Origin: Mycolicibacterium tokaiense
GTDB lineage: Bacteria > Actinomycetota > Actinomycetes > Mycobacteriales > Mycobacteriaceae
Assembly: GCF_010725885.1 (NCBI RefSeq)
Contig: NZ_AP022600.1
Coordinates: 6,262,001-6,326,000, forward strand
DNA length: 64,000 nt
Reading direction: 5' to 3'
Under the pieces are notes generated by a model. That model saw only the letters and a program-made list of their open reading frames with translations. It searched no databases and was not told the DNA's origin. Below, piece by piece: positions 44,755-53,317 of this stretch. Position 1 is the stretch's first letter; each line of letters begins with the position of its first letter. The position numbers were made by a program, and so were the translations under genes.

Positions 44755-46050
44755 ATGCAGCGACTTGTCGAGGCGCTCACCGCCTCCATCGATCCGGTCC
44801 TGCTGACCCGCCGGATCGCCGAGCAGACCTGCCTGTTCATCCCCAAAGCCAGTGGCGCGGGCGTCTGCTTCTGCACCCCCGATGACCACCTGGCCACCGT
44901 CTCGGCACACGGTGCCCTCGCGCCGCACCTCGGCCGGGTGGAGCCCCTGTCAGAATCGTTCCAAGCCAGCGCGCTGCAGTCCCGCCGACCCGAGGTCGTC
45001 GACGACGCGTGGGTCGACCCCCGGCTGGTGCCCAGCGTTCAGGCCCGCGCTGCGGAACTCGATTTCCGGTCCTGGGTGGTCATCCCGCTCTACCACGACG
45101 ACACCGCCCTGGGCGTGCTCTCCGTGGTCGCTCCGGAGGCCTTCGCCTTCGACGAGGTGGACGTGGATGCCATCACCTCGCTGAGTCGTCTGGTCTCGGC
45201 TCTGATCGGCTCCCACTCGCAGCTCTCCCGGCTGCTGCACGATCTGTATGACGACTTCGAGTCCACGTCCGACCGGCAGGCCACCACCCGCTTCCTCGCC
45301 GCGCTGCTGATCCCGGAGCGCGCCGACCAGGACGATCTGCACGACGGGCTGGACACCATGCTCGCCGCCGGCAGCCTGCGACCGGTGTTCCAGCCGATCG
45401 TGGATCTGCGTTCTACCGAACTGGTCGCCGTCGAGGGGCTGTGCCGCTTCCCCGGCGCCGGCGAGCAGGATGCCGGCCAGTGGTTCTCCCGCGCTCGACG
45501 GCTCGGTCGCGGTGTGGACCTCGAATTGCGGGCACTGCAGGCTGTTCTCGAAGCCAGTGTGGCTTTCCCCGCCAACACGCCGATCGCGGTGAACCTCAGC
45601 CCCGCGGCGGCGCTCGATGCCGAGATCCAACAGATTCTGTTGACTTGTGAACGCCACCTCGTGGTCGAGATCACCGAACACGAACCCTTTCCCCACGATC
45701 TGCGCCACGGCCTGAAACCGTTGCGTGACAATGGAATACAGGTTGCAGTGGACGATGCAGGGGCCGGCTACTCGAACCTCAACCAGATCCTGCGGCTACA
45801 ACCGGACATCGTGAAGATCGACGGTGAACTCACCAGGGGCATCGAGGACGATCCGGTGCGGCGGGCGCTCACCTTCTCGATCGTCCAACTGGCCCAGGAA
45901 TTGGGTGCCCGCACCGTCGCCGAGTCCATCGAGGGGGACGCTCAGCAGTACGTACTCCGTGGCCTGGGCATCCACTACGGACAGGGCTTCCACCTGGGCC
46001 GCCCGGCACCGGCGCAGCAGATCGTCTCGCGGCTGGGGCTTTCGGCCTGA
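44755..46050 (+). CDS. GAF-EAL domain protein (cyclic-di-GMP phosphodiesterase-like)
   Basis: A 431-residue protein: an N-terminal GAF sensor domain (residues about 15-165) and a C-terminal EAL domain (about 200-431); no GGDEF domain. In the EAL part the name motif is EGLCR at 227-231, then NLSP, EITEH, DDAGAGYSN (Asp 333/334), KIDGE, AESIEGD and GQGFHLGRP, so nearly all metal and catalytic residues are kept, with EGL for EAL and SIE for GVE. It may hydrolyse c-di-GMP or serve as an effector. ATG 44755 follows AAGAAAG; ATG 44686 would add 23 residues. Confidence 0.85.
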   Translation: MQRLVEALTASIDPVLLTRRIAEQTCLFIPKASGAGVCFCTPDDHLATVSAHGALAPHLGRVEPLSESFQASALQSRRPEVVDDAWVDPRLVPSVQARAAELDFRSWVVIPLYHDDTALGVLSVVAPEAFAFDEVDVDAITSLSRLVSALIGSHSQLSRLLHDLYDDFESTSDRQATTRFLAALLIPERADQDDLHDGLDTMLAAGSLRPVFQPIVDLRSTELVAVEGLCRFPGAGEQDAGQWFSRARRLGRGVDLELRALQAVLEASVAFPANTPIAVNLSPAAALDAEIQQILLTCERHLVVEITEHEPFPHDLRHGLKPLRDNGIQVAVDDAGAGYSNLNQILRLQPDIVKIDGELTRGIEDDPVRRALTFSIVQLAQELGARTVAESIEGDAQQYVLRGLGIHYGQGFHLGRPAPAQQIVSRLGLSA

Positions 46051-46054
46051 CCCG

Positions 46055-46876
46055 TCAGGAGGTGCCGGGACGGGGCGCCAGGGCGACGATGCGCTCCGCT
46101 CGTCGCAGTACCGGGGCATCCACCATGACACCCTCGAACTGGAAGACGCCCCTCTGATCGGCCACTTCGGCCAGCACCCTTCGAGCCCAGTGCACCTGGT
46201 CTTCGGTCGGGGTGTACGCCTCACGGATCACCGGCACCTGGCTGGGATGGATGGCGACCTTGGCGTCGAACCCCACCGCCACGGCGTCGTCGCACTCTGC
46301 GCGCAACCCCTCGATGTCCTTGATGTCGATGTAGACGGAGTCCAGCGCGAGCCGGCCGTAGGCCTTGGCAGCCAGCAGCGACGACGAACGGACGTGCCGC
46401 GCCACATCGCGGTAGGTGCCGTCGGGCCACCGGTTGGCCGTGCCGCCGGTGACCGCGAACAGATCTTCGGCCCCCCACATCACGGCGTAGGCGTTGTCGG
46501 CTCCCGCGGAGTCCGCGACAGTCAACGCCCCCAGCGGAGTCTCCACCAGCACGATGACATCCAGCGGGGCGAGCGCGCCGACCTGTTGTGCCGATTCGGT
46601 TTTGGCGAGCATGACGGTGGTGTACGGCGTCTGACGCAGCGCCTGTAGATCGAGGGCGTGTTCGGGGCTGCCGCCGGGGTTCAGGCGTACCACGGTGCGG
46701 CCGGGGTCCAGGGGGGCGTCGATCAACGCCTGGCGGGCAGCGGGCCGGTGCTCGGCGGACACCCCGTCCTCGAGGTCGAGGATGACGACATCGGCTGCCG
46801 CGGCTGCCTTCTGGAACCGCTCCGGGCGGTCGGCCGGGCAGAACAGCCAGGCCGGGCCCGGGTTATCCAACGCCAT
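46055..46876 (-). CDS. citE: CitE-type beta-hydroxyacyl-CoA lyase
   Basis: A 273-residue HpcH/HpaI-type (beta/alpha)8 lyase. FCPADRPERFQKAAAAADVVILDLEDGVS carries the Mg-binding region, IVLVETPLGAL the catalytic Glu, MWGAEDLFAVTGG the Asp site. Rv2498c, the probable orthologue, cleaves (R)-3-hydroxyacyl-CoAs including HMG-CoA, consistent with a final step of leucine degradation to acetoacetate plus acetyl-CoA. The ATG lies inside the MaoC 3' end (14-base overlap). It is the last gene of the accD1 operon and converges on the EAL gene with four bases between. Confidence 0.9.
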   Translation of the reverse strand: MALDNPGPAWLFCPADRPERFQKAAAAADVVILDLEDGVSAEHRPAARQALIDAPLDPGRTVVRLNPGGSPEHALDLQALRQTPYTTVMLAKTESAQQVGALAPLDVIVLVETPLGALTVADSAGADNAYAVMWGAEDLFAVTGGTANRWPDGTYRDVARHVRSSSLLAAKAYGRLALDSVYIDIKDIEGLRAECDDAVAVGFDAKVAIHPSQVPVIREAYTPTEDQVHWARRVLAEVADQRGVFQFEGVMVDAPVLRRAERIVALAPRPGTS

Positions 46877-47360
46877 CTGCGTCGTCCTCCGGAGTTCTGC
46901 GCACGAGGGTCTGCCGCGTTGCGGTGGCCACGATGTCGCCGTGCTGGTTACGGCCGGTGTGGGCGAAGGTGACGATGCCTTCCCCCGGGCGGCTCTTGGA
47001 TTCGCGTTTCTCGGCGATCACGGTCTCGGCGTACAGGGTGTCGCCGTGGAACAGCGGCTTGGGGAACGCGATGTCGGAGAAGCCGAGGTTACCGACGATG
47101 GTGCCCTGGGTCAGCTGCGCCACCGAGAGCCCCACCAACGTGGACAGGGTGAACATCGAGTTCACCAGGCGCTGGTTGAACGGCGGCAGCGCATCGGAGA
47201 ACGCCGCATCGAGGTGCAGCGCCTGGGTGTTCATGGTCAGTGTGGTGAACAGGACGTTGTCGGCCTCGGTGATGGTGCGTCCCGGCCGGTGCAGGTAGGT
47301 GACGCCGAGCTCCATCTCCTCGAACCAGAGCCCACGCTGGACAATGACTTTTGACTCCAC
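46863..47360 (-). CDS. MaoC-like (R)-specific enoyl-CoA hydratase
   Basis: A 165-residue hotdog-fold hydratase. The MaoC motif appears as ADNVLFTTLTMNTQALHLDAAFSDA, with the catalytic Asp/Asn and His of the hydratase-2 type, and a second conserved part YAETVIAEKRESKSRPGEG. It fits Rv2499c and would hydrate 3-methylglutaconyl-CoA (or a related enoyl-CoA) to the (R)-3-hydroxyacyl-CoA used by the CitE enzyme next to it. It starts three bases after the fadE19 stop. Confidence 0.9.
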   Translation of the reverse strand: MESKVIVQRGLWFEEMELGVTYLHRPGRTITEADNVLFTTLTMNTQALHLDAAFSDALPPFNQRLVNSMFTLSTLVGLSVAQLTQGTIVGNLGFSDIAFPKPLFHGDTLYAETVIAEKRESKSRPGEGIVTFAHTGRNQHGDIVATATRQTLVRRTPEDDADGVG

Positions 47361-47363
47361 GTG

Positions 47364-48512
47364 CTACAGCCCCATCGTGCGGGCGATCACCATGTACTGC
47401 ACCTCGGTGGTGCCCTCGCCGATCTCGAGGATCTTGGAGTCGCGGTAGTGCCGGGCGACCGGGTACTCGTTCATGAAGCCATAGCCGCCGTGGATCTGGG
47501 TGGCGTCGCGGGCATTGTCCATCGCGGCCTCGCTGGACACCAGCTTGGCGATGGCGGCCTCCTTCTTGAACGGCTTGCCGGCCAGCATGAGCGCGGCGGC
47601 GTCGTAGTAGGCAGCGCGTGCGGCCTGGGCGCGGGCCTCCATCCGGGCGATCTTGAACTCGATGGCCTGGTACTTGCCGATCGGCTGCCCGAACGCCGAG
47701 CGTTCCTTGGCGTACTTCACACTCTCGTCCACGCACCCCTGTGCGGCACCCACCGACAGGGCGGCAATGGCGATGCGGCCCTCGTCGAGGATGCGCAGGA
47801 AGTTGGCGTAGCCGCGGCCGCGGGTACCGAGCAGATTCTCCTCGGGCACCCGGACATCCTGGAAGGTCAACGGGTGGGTGTCGGAGGCATTCCAGCCGAC
47901 CTTGTTGTACGCAGGCTCGGCGGTGAACCCCTCGGTGGGCACGGGCACCAGAATGGACGAGATCTCCCCCTCGCCCGTCAACGCGGTGACGGTCACGAGT
48001 CTGGTGATGTCGGTGCCGGAGTTGGTGATGAACTGCTTGGTGCCGTTGATGATCCAGTGGCCGTCATCGAGCGTGGCGGTGGTCTTGGTGGCCCCGGCAT
48101 CACTGCCGCCACCGGCTTCGGTGAGACCGAACGCCCCCAGCGCCGCTCCGCTGGCCAGCAGCGGCAGCCACTGCTGCTTCTGCTCCTCGTTGCCGAACCG
48201 GTACACCGGCATCGCCCCCAGCGACACCCCGGCTTCCAGCGTGATGGCCACACTCTGGTCGATCTTGCCGAGTTCCTCGAGCGCCAGGCACAGCGCGAAG
48301 TAGTCGCCGCCCATGCCGCCGTACTCTTCGGGGAACGGCAGCCCGAACAGTCCCATGTCGGCCATCCCGGCGACCACTTCGTAGGGAAACGAGTGTTCCT
48401 CATCGTGTTTGGCGGCCACGGGTGCGACGACGCTGCGGGCGAAATCCCGGACCGTCTTGGCCAGCTGGGCGTAGTCGTCGGGCAGGTTGCCGGTGGACAG
48501 ATAATCGGTCAT
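47364..48512 (-). CDS. fadE19: Acyl-CoA dehydrogenase FadE19
   Basis: A 382-residue flavoprotein of the short/branched-chain acyl-CoA dehydrogenase type. The FAD-binding [19 protein letters not shown] and [16 protein letters not shown] motifs are at residues of about 125-165, with the catalytic Glu in [17 protein letters not shown] (GFMNE near 350). It is predicted to act on isovaleryl- or 2-methyl-branched acyl-CoA, as proposed for Rv2500c. Its ATG overlaps the accA1 stop in an ATGA (48509-48512), and the MaoC gene follows. Confidence 0.93.
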   Translation of the reverse strand: MTDYLSTGNLPDDYAQLAKTVRDFARSVVAPVAAKHDEEHSFPYEVVAGMADMGLFGLPFPEEYGGMGGDYFALCLALEELGKIDQSVAITLEAGVSLGAMPVYRFGNEEQKQQWLPLLASGAALGAFGLTEAGGGSDAGATKTTATLDDGHWIINGTKQFITNSGTDITRLVTVTALTGEGEISSILVPVPTEGFTAEPAYNKVGWNASDTHPLTFQDVRVPEENLLGTRGRGYANFLRILDEGRIAIAALSVGAAQGCVDESVKYAKERSAFGQPIGKYQAIEFKIARMEARAQAARAAYYDAAALMLAGKPFKKEAAIAKLVSSEAAMDNARDATQIHGGYGFMNEYPVARHYRDSKILEIGEGTTEVQYMVIARTMGL

Positions 48513-50494
48513 GTTGTTTCACCTTCTGTTGCGATGACTGTGGCCAGCGGCTGACCGACTTTGACCTGGTCGCCGACGGCGACCAGCAAGTGCACGGTGC
48601 CGTCGACGGGGGCGGTCAGGGAATGCTCCATCTTCATGGCCTCGACAGCGACGACGACAGTGCCGGCAGTCACCGTCGCACCGTTCTCGACGTTGACCGC
48701 GACGACTGCGCCGGGCATCGGGCTGGTCAGCTCCGCGTCGCCGGCATGGGCGTCGTCGGCACGTACCGGCGCTTCACGCATCTCGGTCAGTGTGGTGACG
48801 GCACCGCCGCCCGCCAGCCAGATCTGGTGGTCGGTTTCGGCGACGAGGTATTCGGCGCGCAGCCCGTCGACCGTCACGGTGAGAACCTCCCCCTGCAGGC
48901 TCGTCGCGAGCGAAACCGGTTGTCCGCCCTCCACTGTCGCCGTCGCGGCATCGGGGTGTCCGATGATGCCGACGTGCACGGTCTTCTCGCCGGCGGCCAG
49001 CCGGATGAGTGTGGGTGCGGGTGCTCCCATCCGCCAGCCCGTCGGCGCCGACCACAGGTCGTCACTCGCGGCGGCCCAGCGCTGCAGCCACCGGTAGGCA
49101 GCGGCAGCAATGAACTCGGTGTCGCCCGCTTCCGCCGGCGCGAAGTCCGGCATGCGGCGATCCAGCAGCCCGGTGTCCAGCCGGCCGGCTTGCACGTCGT
49201 CATCGGCCAGCAGGAAGCGCAGGAAGTCGATGTTGGTGACCACGCCGAGCACGGCGGTGCCCGTCAGCGCCCGGTCCAGCCCACGCAACGCCGCGGACCG
49301 GTCCGCGCCGTGCGCGATGACTTTCGCGAGCATCGGGTCGTAGTCACTGCCGACAGTGGTTCCGGCGCGCAACCCGGAGTCGACGCGCACCCCTGGCCCG
49401 TTCGGTTCGACCACCTGTAGGACATCACCACCGGTGGGAAGGAACCCGCGGCCGGCGTCCTCGGCGTACACCCGGGCTTCGACGGCATGGCCGCGCATCT
49501 CGATGTCGTCCTGCGCCGCGGTCAGCTTCTCCCCTGCCGCGATGCGCACCTGCCATTCGACGAGATCCCAACCGGTGACCATCTCGGTGACCGGGTGTTC
49601 GACCTGCAGCCGGGTGTTCATTTCCATGAAGAAGAACTCGTCGGGCCGGTCGGCGGACACGATGAACTCCACCGTGCCCGCACCTGAGTAGTCCACGCTG
49701 CGGGCGGTGGCGCAGGCCGCGGCGCCGATACGGGCGCGGGTGGCAGCATCCAGCAGCGGCGAGGGCGCTTCCTCGATCACCTTCTGGTGGCGACGCTGCA
49801 GGCTGCACTCCCGCTCCCCCAGGTGGATGATGTTGCCGTGGTTGTCGGCGAGCACCTGCACCTCGATGTGGCGGGGCCGCAACACGAATCGTTCGATGAA
49901 CAAGGTGTCGTCACCAAAGGCCGAGGCCGACTCGCGACGTGCGCCGGCCAGCGCGGCCGGCAGGTCCTGTGCGCGTTCCACCATGCGCATGCCCTTGCCG
50001 CCGCCGCCGGCCGACGGCTTGACCAACACCGGGTAGCCTATGCCCTCGGCGGCCGCGATCAATTGTTCATCGGTCAGTCCGGGTTCGGCGATGCCGGGCA
50101 CCACCGGCACGTCGAACTGCGCCACCGTCTGCTTGGCGGTGATCTTGTCGCCCATCGTGGCGATCGCCGACGCCGGCGGGCCGATGAACACGATCCCTGC
50201 CGCATCCAGTGCGGCAGCGAATTCCGCGTTCTCCGAGAGGAATCCATACCCAGGATGCACCGCCTGCGCCCCCGTGCGCCGCGCGGCGTCGACGATGGCA
50301 GGGATGTTCAGATAGCTCTGCCGCGCCGGCGCGGGGCCGATGAGCACCGCGGTATCAGCCTCGGCGACGTGCCGCGCCCCGGCGTCGGCGTCGCTGTACA
50401 CCGCCACCGAGCGGATACCCAGCTGCCGCAGCGTGCGGATGACGCGCACCGCGATCTCGCCGCGGTTGGCCACCAGAATCGTATGAAATGTCAT
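48509..50494 (-). CDS. accA1: Biotin carboxylase/BCCP alpha subunit AccA1
   Basis: A 661-residue acyl-CoA carboxylase alpha chain. Biotin carboxylase domain: N-terminal [21 protein letters not shown], the ATP-grasp Gly loop [14 protein letters not shown] near residue 165, and [18 protein letters not shown] near 290. The C-terminal biotinyl domain has EAMKMEHS near 625. With AccD1 it forms methylcrotonyl-CoA carboxylase, turning 3-methylcrotonyl-CoA to 3-methylglutaconyl-CoA in leucine degradation. ATG 50494 is five bases after the accD1 stop. Confidence 0.95.
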   Translation of the reverse strand: MTFHTILVANRGEIAVRVIRTLRQLGIRSVAVYSDADAGARHVAEADTAVLIGPAPARQSYLNIPAIVDAARRTGAQAVHPGYGFLSENAEFAAALDAAGIVFIGPPASAIATMGDKITAKQTVAQFDVPVVPGIAEPGLTDEQLIAAAEGIGYPVLVKPSAGGGGKGMRMVERAQDLPAALAGARRESASAFGDDTLFIERFVLRPRHIEVQVLADNHGNIIHLGERECSLQRRHQKVIEEAPSPLLDAATRARIGAAACATARSVDYSGAGTVEFIVSADRPDEFFFMEMNTRLQVEHPVTEMVTGWDLVEWQVRIAAGEKLTAAQDDIEMRGHAVEARVYAEDAGRGFLPTGGDVLQVVEPNGPGVRVDSGLRAGTTVGSDYDPMLAKVIAHGADRSAALRGLDRALTGTAVLGVVTNIDFLRFLLADDDVQAGRLDTGLLDRRMPDFAPAEAGDTEFIAAAAYRWLQRWAAASDDLWSAPTGWRMGAPAPTLIRLAAGEKTVHVGIIGHPDAATATVEGGQPVSLATSLQGEVLTVTVDGLRAEYLVAETDHQIWLAGGGAVTTLTEMREAPVRADDAHAGDAELTSPMPGAVVAVNVENGATVTAGTVVVAVEAMKMEHSLTAPVDGTVHLLVAVGDQVKVGQPLATVIATEGETT

Positions 50495-50499
50495 TTCAC

Positions 50500-52068
50500 T
50501 CACATCCGGAAGACGCCGTAGGACACCGGCTCCAGCGGCGCATTGCCTGCCACCGAGAGAGCCAGACCCAGAACGGTTCTGGTGTCGGCAGGGTCGATCA
50601 CCCCGTCGTCCCACAGCCGGGCCGTCGAGTAGTAGGGGTTGCCCTGGCTCTCGTACTGCTCGCGGATGGGGGCCTTGAAGGCCGCCTCCTGCTCCGGGGT
50701 CATGTCACCGCGCACCGTCGCCAGCACCGAGGCCGCCTGCTCGCCACCCATCACCGAGATCCGGGCGTTGGGCCACATCCACAGGAACCGTGGCGAGTAC
50801 GCGCGCCCGCACATCGAGTAGTTCCCCGCGCCGTAGGAGCCCCCGATCACCACCGTGAACTTGGGCACCCGCGCGCACGCCACCGCGGTCACCATCTTGG
50901 CCCCGTGTTTGGCGATGCCGCCGGCCTCGTAGTCGCGGCCCACCATGAACCCGGAGATGTTCTGCAGGAACACCAGCGGGATGGTGCGCTTGTCACACAG
51001 TTCGATGAAATGCGCTCCCTTCATCGCGGATTCACCGAACAGCACACCGTTGTTGGCGATGAGGCCGACCGGGTGGCCGTGAATGTGCGCGAAGCCCGTC
51101 ACCAGCGTCGAGCCGTACTCGGCCTTGAACTCCGAGAATTCCCCGCCGTCGACGATGCGGGTGATCACCTCGTGCACGTCGTACGGCACCCGCGCGTCCG
51201 TGGGTACGACGTCGTAGAGTTCGGTCTGGTCGGCGATGGCGGCCATCGCCGGGCGGGTCTGCCACGGCTGCGGTTGGCGCGGGCCCAGGGTCGCCACGAT
51301 GGCGCGCACCCTCTGTAGAGCGTCGCGATCGTCGTGGGCCAAGTGGTCGGTGACACCGGAAGTCTTCGAATGCAGATCGCCACCACCGAGTTCCTCGGCG
51401 GTGACCACCTCCCCGGTGGCGGCCTTCACCAACGGCGGGCCGCCCAGGAAGATGGTGCCCTGATTGCGCACGATCACGGCCTCGTCGCTCATCGCCGGCA
51501 CGTACGCACCACCTGCGGTACACGACCCGAGCACCGCAGCAATTTGCGGAATTCCCTTCGCGCTCAACGTCGCCTGGTTGTAGAAGATCCGGCCGAAGTG
51601 GTCGCGGTCCGGGAACACCTCATCCTGGCGCGGCAGGAATGCGCCCCCGGAATCCACCAGGTAGATACACGGGAGGCCGTTCTGCGCGGCGATCTCCTGC
51701 GCCCGCAGGTGCTTCTTCACCGTCATCGGGTAATAAGTGCCGCCTTTGACCGTCGCGTCGTTGGCGACGATCATGCACTCACGCCCCGAGACCCGGCCGA
51801 TCCCCGCGATCATGCCCGCCCCGGGACATTCGTTGTCGTACATTCCGTCGGCGGCCAGCGGCGCAATCTCGAGCAACGGGCTACCGGGATCCAGCAGACC
51901 GTCCACCCGGTCGCGTGGCAGCAGTTTCCCGCGCGCGACGTGCCGTTCGCGGGACTTCTCCGGACCGCCCCGCGCAGCGGCGACCAGCTTCCCCCGCAGC
52001 TGAGCCACCAGCTCCAGATGCTGTTCGCGGTCGGACTGCTGTTGGCGATCGGACAGCACCGGGGTCAT
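50500..52068 (-). CDS. accD1: Carboxyltransferase beta subunit AccD1
   Basis: A 522-residue carboxyltransferase. It contains [27 protein letters not shown], the acyl-CoA binding [42 protein letters not shown] and the biotin-binding [31 protein letters not shown]. It pairs with AccA1 for 3-methylcrotonyl-CoA. ATG 52068 is preferred over GTG 52074. It is the first gene of the operon and is divergent from bkaR; the M. tuberculosis scoAB/fadD35 genes that would lie between are absent. Confidence 0.95.
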   Translation of the reverse strand: MTPVLSDRQQQSDREQHLELVAQLRGKLVAAARGGPEKSRERHVARGKLLPRDRVDGLLDPGSPLLEIAPLAADGMYDNECPGAGMIAGIGRVSGRECMIVANDATVKGGTYYPMTVKKHLRAQEIAAQNGLPCIYLVDSGGAFLPRQDEVFPDRDHFGRIFYNQATLSAKGIPQIAAVLGSCTAGGAYVPAMSDEAVIVRNQGTIFLGGPPLVKAATGEVVTAEELGGGDLHSKTSGVTDHLAHDDRDALQRVRAIVATLGPRQPQPWQTRPAMAAIADQTELYDVVPTDARVPYDVHEVITRIVDGGEFSEFKAEYGSTLVTGFAHIHGHPVGLIANNGVLFGESAMKGAHFIELCDKRTIPLVFLQNISGFMVGRDYEAGGIAKHGAKMVTAVACARVPKFTVVIGGSYGAGNYSMCGRAYSPRFLWMWPNARISVMGGEQAASVLATVRGDMTPEQEAAFKAPIREQYESQGNPYYSTARLWDDGVIDPADTRTVLGLALSVAGNAPLEPVSYGVFRM

Positions 52069-52086
52069 ACCCACCTCATCACCATT

Positions 52087-52130
52087 TCAGTTAATGACGA
52101 ATAACTGATGGTATGTTAATCGGAACTAAC
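52087..52130. promoter_or_regulatory. BkaR operator: two GTTA-N8-TAAC dyads
   Basis: Two inverted repeats of the same form occupy the divergent space: TCAGTTA (52087-52093) with TAACTGA (52102-52108), and GTTA (52115-52118) with TAAC (52127-52130). Both have an eight-base spacer and their centres are 25 bases apart. The left dyad is 19 bases upstream of the accD1 start and the right one 34 bases before bkaR, a fitting position for a repressor controlling both. Confidence 0.75.
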
Positions 52131-52163
52131 TGAATCTGTCCAGCGACGACCCAGGAGGATGCG

Positions 52164-52784
52164 GTGGCGACCCCGAACACCACCCGCCGAAGCCAGGCGA
52201 AGTCCGACCGGCGCTCATTGCTGCTGAAGGCGGCGGAGCGGCAGTTCGCCGAACGCGGCTTCCTCAGCGTGCGACTGGAGGACATCGGCGCCGCGGCGGA
52301 CGTCAGCGGACCCGCAATCTATCGGCACTTCCCCAACAAGGAGGCCATGCTGGTCGAATTGCTGGTGGGCATCAGCGCGCGACTGCACGAGGGGGGTCGA
52401 GCGGTGGTGGCGGCCGCGCCCGATCCTGACGCGGCATTGGCGGGACTGATCGACTTCCATCTGGATTTTGCCTTGGCCGAACCGGACCTGATCCGGATCC
52501 AGGACCGCGACCTGAGTCAACTGCCGCAGGCCGCCTTACGCCAGGTGCGCCGCAGCCAGCGCGAATATGTCGAGGTGTGGGTCGGGGCCTTGCGCCGGGT
52601 GCACGCCGGCCTGCCCGAAGCGGATGCGCGGCTGATGGCTCACGCGACCTTCGGACTGATCAACTCGACCCCATACAGCACGAAGCCGGCCGGGTCAGAC
52701 CCGGCCGGCTCCAAACCGCACGCACGTGCGGTGCTTCGCGCTATGAGCGTCGCCGCACTCCGATGGGCGGACGACTCCCGCTAG
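52164..52784 (+). CDS. bkaR: TetR-type repressor BkaR of branched-chain keto acid genes
   Basis: A 206-residue TetR protein with HTH segment LLLKAAERQFAERGFLSVRLEDIGAAADVSGPAIYRHFPNKEAMLVELL and the C-terminal domain of the Rv2506 group (IRIQDRDLSQLPQAALRQVRRSQREYVEVWV). Rv2506 (BkaR) represses the adjacent branched-chain keto acid operon in mycobacteria. GTG 52164 has a strong AGGAGG at 52153-52158. It lies divergent from accD1, with the paired GTTA-N8-TAAC dyads between. Confidence 0.88.
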   Translation: MATPNTTRRSQAKSDRRSLLLKAAERQFAERGFLSVRLEDIGAAADVSGPAIYRHFPNKEAMLVELLVGISARLHEGGRAVVAAAPDPDAALAGLIDFHLDFALAEPDLIRIQDRDLSQLPQAALRQVRRSQREYVEVWVGALRRVHAGLPEADARLMAHATFGLINSTPYSTKPAGSDPAGSKPHARAVLRAMSVAALRWADDSR

Positions 52785-52793
52785 ACGCGGTGG

Positions 52794-52949
52794 TTAATAC
52801 CAGGCTTTCCGCCCGGCGACGGGACGGCCCACGGCTCCCAGGATCCAGAAGACGGCGCCGATCACCAGCAGAATGATGCCGATGGTCCACAGGATGCTGA
52901 TGTTGAGCACGAAGCCCAGAATGAGCAGGATTGCTCCGAGGACGATCAT
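52794..52949 (-). CDS. Small DUF6131-type membrane protein
   Basis: A 51-residue protein, starting MIVLGAILLILGF and ending AGRKAWY, with two hydrophobic helices and a final basic tail. The short sequence resembles the DUF6131 family of mycobacterial small integral proteins of unknown role. ATG 52947-52949 is preceded by GGTAGG. It is downstream of the next small gene on the same strand, 40 bases away. Confidence 0.85.
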   Translation of the reverse strand: MIVLGAILLILGFVLNISILWTIGIILLVIGAVFWILGAVGRPVAGRKAWY

Positions 52950-52989
52950 GTTTCCTACCTTTCAATGAACTGATTCTCCGAGCAGGGGT

Positions 52990-53199
52990 CTAAGCGCTGG
53001 GTTGCGGCAAATTGCAGCTCTCCACCGCCGGGTTGACACCTGCGTAATTCAGCGGACCCACGACAACCGTGAGCGCAATGGAACCCGCTGTCGCGCAGTT
53101 GGTTTCAGTGCTTTCGAAGTACCCCCGCTGGAACGCGGCGAACACTCCGATCAGGAGCCAAACCAGAACAATCACGCCGAGCAGACCGCCGCGTCGCAT
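52990..53199 (-). CDS. Small membrane-anchored mycobacterial protein
   Basis: A 69-residue product with one N-terminal hydrophobic helix (GLLGVIVLVWLLIGVFAAF) and a short outer part with two Cys (TNCATAG and VESCNLPQPSA) that could form a disulfide. The sequence resembles small uncharacterised proteins widespread in mycobacteria. It is a likely single-pass membrane protein of unknown function, perhaps co-transcribed with the DUF6131-type gene. Confidence 0.75.
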   Translation of the reverse strand: MRRGGLLGVIVLVWLLIGVFAAFQRGYFESTETNCATAGSIALTVVVGPLNYAGVNPAVESCNLPQPSA

Positions 53200-53317
53200 C
53201 CGAGCCTCCGTTCGACATCCTCACTACCTGGCGGAGGAAGGTTTACCCATGCGCAAAATCCCCAAACATGACGTTTTGGTGGCGTTTTGGCAGAGGGCTG
53301 TGATCTCTGCGCGTGGG

